Below the pieces are notes generated by a model that ran no database searches, had not been told where the DNA came from, and worked only from the letters and a program-made list of their open reading frames with translations. Positions 55,504-64,000 of a DNA stretch of 64,000 nucleotides are shown here, piece after piece. This DNA is from Protonemura montana. Lineage: Eukaryota; Arthropoda; Insecta; Plecoptera; Nemouridae. Every line of letters begins with the position of its first letter. The stretch's first letter is position 1. The DNA lies in the NCBI GenBank assembly GCA_947568835.1, contig OX387609.1, forward strand, positions 2,360,001 to 2,424,000. Direction: 5' to 3'. The position numbers and the translations under genes are program-made.

Positions 55504-57530
55504 ATGGTGAGTAAAGTGTTTTTGTGTTTAAGGAGTTTGAGGACTTGGCAAAGAGGAGTTTGACTTTAGAACCGGTTTGCAATGTTCGGTTAAAAAGATA
55601 ACTGTCCGTTAAAGACTCATCACCATGGTAACAGTCAATCAAATACTAATATTATTGATTATTATTTTAATAGACATTTTAAAGCAAATTCCTAATATGT
55701 ATAAATATATATATTTTTTTACTGGAACAAAAATTATTTTTTTAAATTTAGATCTTTGATTAAAATAACTAGTTAGTGTATAATTAGTGGAAAGGAGAGG
55801 GGGTGGGTATAGACTATAGTGTAAGTTCAAGTTCTGCCATTATTTTTAGAGCTATTTACAAACAATGAATAGAGTTTCACGCTTAAAGCTTAGGGCTTAG
55901 GATGGGTAATGAAAAATATTATTAAACCAATTCTTCATCTTACCAAACTGATGAGTTCAAGTTTAAAAAATCACTAATCAAACTTTTAAATACACTCTTA
56001 AAACACTGAATAAATCAAATAACTCGCTTGGATCAGGACCAAAGTTGCATAAATTTAGTGTTGCGAAAATTTGGTTCAAGTTTAGGTCAGATTTTTTTTT
56101 GTAGTTGATTCGGAAAGTGGTTCTAGTTTGGTGTTGTAATGCAGTGAGGTATTTATTCAGCCTAATACAGCAGTAGCAAATGTAGAAGCAGTGGCAAGTG
56201 CAATTCCAGGTGCCAAGAGCCAGGTATTCATATGGTATTCAATATTGCATAAAGTCGAGGGGAAACAATTTTTACATTTTGCAGATGTCAGAATTATGAT
56301 ATGACAATTCACTAGCTGCCATTTAAGTTCGGTTTTACAAAAAATCTCGCCTCCTAGTTGAACTGGTATTTAAAAAAGCTAAAAATTTAACTAAGATTAT
56401 AAAAAAAATACCTAAAAATAGTAAATAGTACCTAACAATCACCTGGCTTATTTCCAAATGACAGAGAAAGGTATTCCAATTAGAGTGGTTACTAAGCAAA
56501 TGTTTGCAGTGTACATTTTCAAACTACTTCGCCAAACAAGATTACAATATTATTTCGTTTCATTTTCTTGTCACCTAAATCTGAAACCTTGTCGACTTCA
56601 TCGTTTCTCTGCTAGCAAATTCAAACAATGAGAGAAGTTTGAAGCTTGTGATTTGATATGGATCAAACCCAATAATTCTCTAGAAACAAGCCATATACCA
56701 AGCTCTAAAAAATTATTTAAAAAAAATTATTATGAACACTGCTACCGTCTAAAAGAGGTATGCCCAAACGGGGACTCAAACCCCGATCTCCACCTGTCGC
56801 AGGTGTTGCTCTAACCAATTGAGCTACTTGAACCCCGATCTTCACCTGTCGCGGGTGTTTCTCTAACCAATTGAGCTACTTGGACCCCGATCTCCACCTG
56901 TCGCGGATGTTGCTCTGACCAATTGAGCTACTCTGACACATACTTTTTAAGACGATTTTACTGTGTTTAGTAATTTAGTTCCCTAGAAGTGTTCCTAATA
57001 ATAAAATACCCCACGCATTGCAAGCGTTTGCAATTAAATAACATTCCAAATAAATCTAATTCAACTTGTTTTCTTTTCAGATTCCTTTCCGTACCTTGGC
57101 CGTCCTGTGCCTGTCAATCGCCTTCGTCCACGTGTGCTACGCTGACGCCCCCATCGGCAACCGGCAAGACGACCGTCAAGATGGCGCCCAATCCAAAGAA
57201 GGTCCCGATGGAGGAGATAGCCGAACACTAGGTCACCTTCTTGGATTTTTGAAACCCAACAAATATGGAGGCGGCGGATACGGAGGCGGCGGATATGGAG
57301 GAGGTTATGGAGGAGGATACGGAGGTCCTTTAGGAGGTCTCTTCGGAGGTGGATACAATAGGCCAGGATATGGAGGTGGATATGGAGGGGGATATGGAGG
57401 TGGTTATGGAGGTGGTTATGGCGGTGGACACAACCAAGGCTATGGTGGATATAACCAAGGATATGGTGGTTATAATCAAGGATATGGTGGCTACAATCAA
57501 GGTGGTCTGCTAGGAGGTCTCTTCGGTTAA
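55504..57530 (+). CDS. Gly/Tyr-rich secreted protein, 2 exons, 150 aa
   Basis: Exon 1 carries only ATG (55504-55506, then GTGAGT). Exon 2 is 57081-57530 after TTCTTTTCAG. The signal peptide is MIPFRTLAVLCLSIAFVHVC up to about A22. A polar 35-residue linker (Asp/Gln/Gly) and HLLGFLKPNKY follow, then about 85 residues of YGGG repeats in three flavours: GGGGYGG, GYGGG, and four QGYGGYN units near the C-terminus. LGGLFG occurs before and after the repeats. Such proteins occur in arthropod cuticle and shell matrix, and some are antimicrobial; which applies here cannot be told. TATA box, splice sites and codon choice support a real gene. The ATG-only exon is inferred; an in-frame ATG at 57066, inside the presumed intron end, is less likely. 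Confidence 0.82.
55590..55650. repeat. fragment of the short MITE-like family
   Basis: GTTAAAAAGATAACTGTCCG, TTAAAGACTCATCACCATGG, TAACAGTCAATCAA. Weak match, in intron 1 of the Gly-rich gene. Confidence 0.3.
56755..57045 (-). repeat. tRNA-SINE with three tandem tRNA halves and an inverted tail
   Basis: Reverse strand: GGGACTCAAACCCCGATCTC (B-box side) followed by three A-box units (GGTGTTGCTCTAACCAATTG, GGTGTTTCTCTAACCAATTG, GGATGTTGCTCTGACCAATT), 52-54 bp apart. At 56985 a tail in forward orientation starts (GTGTTCCTAATAATAAAATA, GCAAGCGTTTGCAATTAAAT). Lies in intron 1 of the Gly-rich gene, ending just before its acceptor. Confidence 0.85.
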
Positions 57531-57724
57531 ATATCACTGATGTCTTTACCGTGAAGCTAATTTATTTTGTCATCTCTAGTTAATAAGTCTTCATTTATTG
57601 TTTGTCGAGCGTCCAAATATAATAGTTTTATTGCTGTGTGAATTTTTTGTTCTGTTCTGTGCGTGAATGCGACTGACAAAGTCATATTGAAATGTCAATC
57701 ATTGATCTGGTACATTTAGTTTTT

Positions 57725-57730
57725 AATAAA
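57725..57730 (+). terminator. poly(A) signal of the Gly-rich gene
   Basis: AATAAA about 195 bp after the stop. Confidence 0.5.
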
Positions 57731-57814
57731 ATCGTCTTTTTTACTTATATGGTGAAAAAAAATGTTGGCTTAAGATCTTTTAACTCTCTGCTCCATCCCA
57801 TGGGTTTATGTTAA

Positions 57815-59015
57815 CACGACGGAACTGTTGGACGTGAGATCACCGAGGTTAAGCAACACTGCGCTGGGTCAGGTATTGGATGACCATCATACACATGACC
57901 AGTTCTGTTCGGGAGAGAGGCTGGAGGGTTGAAAGTTAAGCAACACTGCGCTGGGTCAGGTATTGGATGGGTGACCATCATAGACATGACCAGTTCTGTT
58001 CGGGAGAGAGGTTGGAGGGATGAAAGTTAAGCAACACTGCGCTGGGTCAGGTATTGGATGGGTGACTATCATACACATGACCAGTTCTGTTCGGGAGAGA
58101 GGTTAGAGGGATGAAAGTTAGGAACACTGCGCTGAGTCAGGTATTGGATGGGTGACCATCATACACATGACCAGTTCTGTTCGGGAGAGAGGTTGGAGGG
58201 ATGAAAGTTAAGCAGCACTGCGCTGGGTCAGGTATTGGATGGATGACCATCATACACATGACCAGTTCTGTTCGGGAGAGAGGTTGGAGGGATGAAAGTT
58301 AAGAAACACTGCGCTGAGTCAGGTATTGGATGGATGACCATCATACACATGACCAGTTCTGTTCGGTAGAGAGGTTGGAGTGATGAAAGTTAAGCAACAT
58401 TGCGCTGAGTCAGGTATTGGATGGGTGACCATCATACACATGACCTGTTCTGTTCGGGAGAGAGGTTGGAGGGATGAAAGTTAAGCAACACTGCGCTGGG
58501 TCATGTATTGGATGGGTGACCATCATAAACATGACCAATTCTGTTCGGGAGAGAGGTTGGAGGGATGAAAGTTAAGCAACACTGCGCTGGGTCATGTATT
58601 GGATGGGTGACCATCATAAACATGACCAATTCTGTTCGGGAGAGAGGTTGGAGGGATGAAAGTTAAGCAACACTGCGCTGGGTCAGGTATTGGATGGGTG
58701 ACCATCATGCACATGACCAGTTCTGTTCGGGAGAGAGGTTGGAGGGATGAAAGTTAGTACAGCAACTTCACTCGCCTTGCTTATCAACCTCTCGACAGCA
58801 TGGATTTGTGGAGGAATCCTGTTGTTCGCGTTGTTCCGTCCTTCGGAAGGGACGTTAAGCCGGTGGTCCCCTTGGTCTTCGACAGGAGTAGGTTACGTGC
58901 CGGCACCGGGTTGCCCCTCCTCCCTTCTAGGCTAGGTTAGGTTTATCATCATCCTCATCATCATCCACTCATTCACCGACGCCATTAGACCAGTGCCACA
59001 TGGCCAGTCTTTAGA
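57815..59015 (+). repeat. 5S-derived SINE array, about ten units, with tail
   Basis: The head (GTGAGATCACCGAGGTTAAG) at about 57834 is followed by about ten 91-bp units to 58748. Two consecutive units (about 58470-58650) share private variants (GTCATGTATTGG, CATAAACATGACCAATTCTG), showing recent local duplication. The tail runs to CACATGGCCAGTC at about 59010 and lacks the final GTCGTTAAACAC. Confidence 0.92.
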
Positions 59016-59269
59016 GCGATCAACTAAATCTACCTTGATACGCATGAATCACAAGCTCCCCCTGGCCCTACCCCTTCCTCTCATTCCCCTAGGTCATTGT
59101 TTTCATAGGCAGCAATAATTTGTACAATATTTACCAGCAAAATCATTAAAGTGTATAATTACTTCATTTAAAAGGTGGCAATGCCTGCAAATTCTAGTAA
59201 CGAGAAAAGCAAATACATTGTTTTACAAAATGTATTTTTTTAATTTTTAATTTTTTTATATGTGTTAAA

Positions 59270-59392
59270 CCTGATTTAAATTGCCAATGCTTGCAATGCG
59301 TGGGCCATTTTATTATTAGGAACATTAATAACCTCTCAAAAATTGATACCCAAACGGGGAATCGAACCCCGATCGCCACCTGTCACCACCCC
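59270..59392 (-). repeat. tRNA-derived SINE, near-complete single-head copy
   Basis: ATTTAAATTGCCAATGCTTG, ATTTTATTATTAGGAACATT, CTCAAAAATTGATACCCAAA, CGGGGAATCGAACCCCGATC, GCCACCTGTC. The A-box half is cut off. Confidence 0.82.
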
Positions 59393-59399
59393 GTTCCTC

Positions 59400-60364
59400 A
59401 AAAGAAAAAGTTCAATTCTATATGTTTTTTTTTGTCTGTTCGTTCAATGTTTGGAATGTTGTTTGGAAACGAATGATGTTTTCAATGATCAATTTGAATG
59501 ATTTTTCGATACACCATTAAAATCACTAAAATTAAATCTTGGTTCAGTTGGGGGGAAAAATCAAAGGGATAGCATTTTTGTCCATTAATTTACGCTCCTA
59601 GTAAAAGAAAGACGATCGTGGTATCAAAAGGCTGTTTACCTGAGACAAAAATTGTATACCTCGACTCAAAATAGCGCAGAAACTCAACTATTATATAATT
59701 TGCAAAGATCACCGGGAAAGACAAAAGGAACAAACTCAAAATACAACAAAAAACATAAGAGCGCTGACTTGCAATAACACGTTGGCACCAAGAATGGCAT
59801 CCGCCATTTTCCACTGCAGACGCTTTTTGTGTCAAAAAAAAAAGGGTTCGACATGACAAGATTGCGTCCCCCGCACGTGTTCCACAACGTAGTTCACTTT
59901 CAGAACGGATCTCGAATCTTCTACCCTAACATCACATCTTAATTTTGTTCATCGAGGCCGATGTTACTTTTATTTGTACAATCTTAAGACAATGACCGTC
60001 TAACCTAACCTCAAACCTATGAGCTGCGCTTATCCGTCCTCTGTTGTCCTCGGCTGCTTGAACGCCGACAAACACAATGTCTTGTTGTAAGCGGTCGCAC
60101 TTGGATCGTCACATGAACGGTCCTCGAGCTCACGCGTTAACACAATCTATCGAACCCAAGCCCTCTAGAGCTGGAGTTACAGGGCACGTCACTGCCCCGG
60201 CTGACGATTTAAACACATATTTCATCTATTTCAACTGTTTTTTTGTTGCTATGGTTACCGAGCGTACACATGTTTTTAGTTCGGGTATTGGCTGCTAGGG
60301 CTCGTAACCAAGGTAACTATTTGCAACCGTCATTAAGCTTTTGTTGATTTCAAACTAAAAAGAA
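59400..60364. other. spacer with an X-box-like motif
   Basis: GTTGCTATGGTTAC at 60245-60258 fits the RFX X-box pattern. The 59940-60230 stretch is GC-richer with a 73-codon plus frame (60077-60298) that I cannot assign. Confidence 0.35.
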
Positions 60365-60366
60365 AT

Positions 60367-61150
60367 AAAATATCCGTGGTAACATAAGATAGCAGAATTG
60401 AGAAGCTTTGTCAGGCGATCTCAGCATCTACATGGCTACCAAACGTTGAATCTACCATTGAACCTCCTATGCTAGGCCATGATATACCCGTGGTAACATA
60501 AGATAGCAGAATTGAGAAGCTTTGTCAGGCGATCTCAGCATCTACATGGCTACCAAACGTTGAATCTACCATTGAACCTCCTATGCTAGGCCATGATGTA
60601 CCCGTGGTAACATAAGATAGCAGAATTGAGAAGCTCTGTCAGGCGATCTCAGCATCTCCATGGCTACCAAACGTTGAATCTACCATTGAACCTCCTATGC
60701 TGGGCCATGATATACGCGTGGTAACATAAGATAGCAGAATTGAGAAGCTCTGTCAGGCGATCTCAGCATCTCCATGGCTACCAAACGTTGAATCTACCAT
60801 TGAACCTCCTATGCTAGGCCATGATATACCCGTGGTAACATAAGATAGCAGAATCGAGAAGCTCTGTCAGGCGATCTCAGCATCTCCATGTCTACCAAAC
60901 GTTGAATCTATCATTGAACCTCCTATGCTAGGCCATGATATACCCGTGGTAACATAAGATAGCAGAATTGAGAAGCTCTGTCAGGCGATCTCAGCATCTC
61001 CATGGCTACCAAACGTTGAATCTACCATTGAACCTCCTATGCTAGGCAATGATATACCCGTGGTAACATAAGATAGCAGAATTGAGAAGTTCTGTCAGGC
61101 GATCTCAGCATCTCCATGGCTACCGAACGTTGAATCTACCATTGAATATT
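60367..61150. repeat. 114-bp tandem repeat downstream of the protease homologue
   Basis: About 6.8 units of CCCGTGGTAACATAAGATAG, CAGAATTGAGAAGCTCTGTC, AGGCGATCTCAGCATCTCCA, ACCAAACGTTGAATCTACCA. It lies 80-860 bp past the minus-strand stop at 61227, so part may be transcribed in the 3' UTR. Confidence 0.93.
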
Positions 61151-61226
61151 CTATGGTGGATATCTCTTTCGTTTTCAAGGGTTTTTTACGAAAAAGACAG
61201 TCTTTATGAGAAGTGTATTTAATTGT

Positions 61227-62651
61227 TCACGCTGTCCCAGCGACAGAATCAATCCAAGCTCGTTGGTCAGACACCTTGGAATAAGTGTTGGCAAGCATTG
61301 ACTTTGTGTCGCAGATATCGGTGATGACGAGACCAACGAGGAGACCGTCGGCTACCAGAGGTCCTCCGCGGTCCCCCTGCAGAAAAACAAGGTAACTTCA
61401 GTCCTGCAAGCTCATCCACTTACCCTTAAATTATTATTATTATTTGTGGTGTTTAACGACGCACTGCTGTGCCATCTGGCCATGCGGCACTGGTCTAATG
61501 GCGTCGGTGAATGAGTGGATGATGATGAGGATGATGATAAACCTAACCTAGCCAAAAAGGGAGGAGGGGAAACTCGGTACCGGCACGTAGCCAACTCCTG
61601 TCGAAGAGCACCAAGGGGACCACCGGCTTAACGTCCCTTCCGAAGGACGGTACAATGCGAACAACAGGATTCCTGCACAAATCCATGCTGTCGAGAGGTT
61701 GATAAGCAAGGCGAGTGAAGTTGCTGTACTAACTTTCATCCCTCCAACCTCTCTCCCGAACAGAACTGGTCATGTGTATGATGGTCACCCATCCAATACC
61801 TGACCCAGCGCAGTGTTGCTTAACTTTCATCCCTCCAACCTCTCTCCCGAACAGAACTGGTCATGTGTATGATGGTCACCCATCCAATACCTGACCCAGC
61901 ACAGTGTTGCTTAACTTTCATCCCTCCAAACTATCTCCCAAACAAAACTGGTCATGTGTATGATGGTCAAGCATCCAATACCTGACTCAGCGCAGTGTTG
62001 CTTAACTTTCATCCCTCCAAACTATCTCCCAAACAAAACTGGTCATGTGTATGATGGTCAAGCATCCAATACCTGACCCAGCGCAGTGTTGCTTAACTCC
62101 GGTGATCTCACGAGAACCGGTGTTTCCAACATGTCAAATTATTCGGTTACCACTTGAAGCTAAGAACAATTGTGGCCAAATCACGTCAACTTCTATTTTG
62201 AAAGCTAATTTTTACTCGATTATGAAAAATTTGGTCGTATCGCTACGTTTTTCAATCTAAATAGCACATGACACTTCAAATAAAAATATTTTTTCTGCAA
62301 CACTTTTAGCTGGTCTATTTTAAAAAAGTTTTTTGGAGAAATTTATTTTTATATATCTATGGTATCACTAAAAAAAATCTCATGCATTTGCTTCAAATTT
62401 TAATCCTGCTATATCTGAAACGTCGTAATGTCATCTTAAAAATCAGCCAATCGCAGTAGAGGACGCTCAACCTACAACGAGATTGCATTGAAAATGCTTA
62501 CCGCGCAAGGGTTCTTGTCCTCGACGGCCATGTTGGCACAAAGCATGCGTGGAGTAAACTTTGTGTGATTCAAAGTCAACATCTTGCAGGCCGGCTCGCT
62601 GTAGATGTACACGTCCACTGACTTCAGACTCATCGAGTAGTCGCGGTCGTT
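61227..62651 (-). CDS. S1-family serine protease homologue, last two exons (5' part outside window)
   Basis: Exons 62651-62502 (50 codons) and 61376-61227 (49 codons plus stop), GT-AG, phase 0. The first exon has the late part of a trypsin fold: SLKSVDVYIYSEPAC, then MLCANMAVEDKNPCA. The second begins GDRGGPLVADG, where active proteases have GDSGGP, so the nucleophile Ser195 is Arg. The SWG strand that lines the specificity pocket is replaced by VITDICD. Cys positions for the 168-182 and 191-220 disulfides are kept, and the C-terminal helix YSKVSDQRAWIDSV is typical. The fold is therefore kept but hydrolysis is not expected; such homologues act as cofactors or lectin-like proteins in arthropod immunity and development. 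The N-terminal exons, including His57 and Asp102, lie beyond 64000 or were not recognised. The intron holds a 5S-SINE array. Confidence 0.85.
61432..62145 (-). repeat. 5S-derived SINE array in the protease-homologue intron
   Basis: Starts with (ATT)n, then TTTGTGGTGTTTAACGACGC, GATGATGATGAGGATGATGA and CGTCCCTTCCGAAGGACGGT, about four units and the head (GATCTCACGAGAACCGGTGT, TTCCAACATG) at the right. It has the same orientation as the host gene. Two units share CTATCTCCCAAACAAAACTG and AAGCATCCAATACC. Confidence 0.92.
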
Positions 62652-62694
62652 CTGCAAGATTAGGTCAGGTACATGTTATCAGGGATTTAAACCC

Positions 62695-63000
62695 AAAACC
62701 CACCTGTCGCGGGTGTTGCTCTAACCAATTGAGCTACTTGGACCCCGATCTCCACCTGTCGCGGGTGTTGCTCTAACCAATTGAGCTACTTGGACCCCGA
62801 TCTCCACCTGTCGCGGGTGTTGCTCTAACCAATTGAGCTACTTGGACCCCGATCTCCACCTGTCGCGGGTGTTGCTCTAACCAATTTAGCTACTTGGACC
62901 CCGATCTCCACCTGTCGCGGGTGTTGCTCTAACCAATTTAGCTACTTGGACCCCGATCCCCACCTGTCGCGGGTGTTGCTCTAACCAATTGAGCTTTTTT
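62695..63000 (-). repeat. tandem array of tRNA 5' halves (SINE head), six units
   Basis: 52-bp units of TTGAGCTACTTGGACCCCGA, TCTCCACCTGTCGCGGGTGT, TGCTCTAACCAA. On the minus strand each carries an A box (TAGCTCAATTGGTTAGAGC) but no B box; the junction falls at GATCGGGG, where a B box would begin. In the upstream intron or flank of the protease homologue. Confidence 0.9.
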
Positions 63001-63014
63001 GATCTATAATTAAA

Positions 63015-63160
63015 GAACAACTAAATTTCATTTAAATTTTTAAATAGGGAAATTTAGTTCTTATTCACTTAGCATTTAAAACCCAGTTGAGATAGTTTTT
63101 GTTAAAACTTATGCTTAGTTTACATCAAGTAGACATTAGTCTAAAAACACAAATTTTGCA
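63015..63160. mobile_element. foldback-family copy
   Basis: AAGAACAACTAAATTTCATT meets GGGAAATTTAGTTCTTATTC, then CACTTAGCATTTAAAACCCA, GTTTTTGTTAAAACTTATGC and CATCAAGTAGACATTAGTCT. The left arm is nearly lost. Confidence 0.7.
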
Positions 63161-63329
63161 GTGATCTTGGAATAAGCAGACAACATTGCTGCAGACATGT
63201 AGATTGCGAACGAGTTTCTACATACTTTCTTGTGTTTAGGTCATATGAGCGCCAGTTTTGATTTGTTAGGTTATAAACCAGGAGAGAATGATTAGTTAAT
63301 AATTGTAACGATTGATGTTATTGACTAAT

Positions 63330-63425
63330 TACCTGTATGTTGTTTAGGGTATTATCTGAGGCTACCTGCTTGACCCTATGAAACCGTCCAGACAGTCGTT
63401 CTCCAGTAGGCGTTTGTTACAGAGC
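63330..63425 (-). other. weak exon candidate upstream of the protease homologue
   Basis: On the minus strand a GC-richer frame encodes GKLCNKRLLENDCLDGFIGS before a possible donor (AGCAG|GTAGCC). The acceptor is poor and the peptide is not a recognisable S1 segment. Confidence 0.15.
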
Positions 63426-63794
63426 TTGCCTCGATTTACTTGTGTCCTATTTTTATTGATTAGTTAAATATTGGCTTTGTCATATTAATTCTGTGGTTGT
63501 TATTTACATTTCTTTGCCACAATCTTCCTGAATATCATTACATGATGTACATTTGGGGTTCAACTAAAAATATGCCACTGTGTTTAAGAATGTGAACCGG
63601 AATGCTGTCGAATCTTTACCTCTTTTTTGTTACTATAGGTCAATAGCATCAAGTACCGACATTTTTATAAGAAACTGGGGTTAAAAAAAATACAAATAAT
63701 TATTCCTTAGCAGATTTAGATTCAATGCACTGTATTTTGAATGCTCACAGACAGACAATATGTTTGTTGCTGCATCTTTAAAGAAGCTGTGGAG

Positions 63795-63797
63795 GAT

Positions 63798-63828
<31 letters not shown>

Positions 63829-64000
63829 GCCTTTATGACAGACAGGTATGTACCCAGGTATGTGCCATATGATAAGGGGATGTTAAGGATCAGTAAGGGA
63901 TGGTGTTAGGAGACGGCCGTGCCCTTTCTGTGGTGGAACTATCCCAGCATTTGCCTGGAATGGTTATGGGAAATCACGGAAAAACCACAACCAGGATAGC
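63795..64000 (-). repeat. retroelement 3' end with poly(A), cut by the window edge
   Basis: A T-run of about 25 (63799-63823) is followed by TTTAGCCTTTATGACAGACA and GCATTTGCCTGGAATGGTTA, TGGGAAATCACGGAAAAACC, ACAACCAGGATAGC. It is a poly(A)-tailed element on the minus strand. GGGAAA-CACGGAAAA-type sequence beside a tRNA-like module is widespread in arthropod repeats, from memory. Confidence 0.6.

Noticed and set aside
57061-57537. 158-codon His/Leu-rich minus-strand frame
   Set aside because: Antisense shadow of the YGGG repeats of the secreted protein.

Overview
The window is eukaryotic nuclear DNA, almost certainly from an arthropod. Genes are split by GT-AG introns, exons are clearly GC-richer than the AT-rich surroundings, promoters carry TATA boxes, and one gene is an RR-type (Rebers-Riddiford, chitin-binding) cuticular protein, a family restricted to arthropods. 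I cannot fix the order; nothing rules out either an insect or a crustacean.

Layout. (1) 1-3.7 kb: edge of a 5S-rRNA-derived repeat array, then a single-exon NUDT9-type ADP-ribose pyrophosphatase gene (+) and a foldback transposon with an exact 7-bp target duplication. (2) 3.75-13.9 kb (-): a complete folliculin-interacting protein (FNIP) gene that I assembled as 11 exons, 3405 coding nt, 1134 aa. Every intron phase is consistent. Its introns are packed with repeats: a 5S-SINE array, a hammerhead-like foldback, a 41-bp minisatellite of about 30 copies, a 73-bp tandem repeat and a tRNA SINE. Two perfect CRE sites lie just upstream. (3) 14-36 kb: mostly gene-poor, AT-rich DNA with three large 5S-derived arrays (two head to head), tRNA-SINE pieces, a 77-nt near-perfect hairpin, an X-box/CCAAT-rich block, a 54-bp minisatellite and a MITE. 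(4) 36.6-57.5 kb (+): three secreted-protein genes with tiny first exons: an RR-1 cuticular protein, an unrecognised 230-aa secreted protein and a 150-aa Gly/Tyr-rich secreted protein. An orphan minus-strand 3' exon (50.5 kb) and a 70-bp tRNA-like tandem array lie between them. (5) 57.8-64 kb: another 5S array, a 114-bp tandem repeat, and the last two exons of a minus-strand S1 serine-protease homologue whose catalytic Ser is replaced by Arg; the gene runs off the right edge.

The strongest unusual signal is shared by unrelated repeat families. Three different Pol III-promoter-like modules (5S-derived 91 bp, tRNA-half 52 bp, tRNA-like 70 bp) are each amplified in tandem, two of them at the head of SINE-like elements. 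A dispersed foldback family also carries what reads as a degenerate hammerhead ribozyme core, with the stem conserved between copies.

The genes show no operon-like logic. FNIP (mTORC1/AMPK nutrient signalling with folliculin) and NUDT9 (ADP-ribose hydrolysis) are housekeeping genes; the secreted genes suggest cuticle or extracellular roles.
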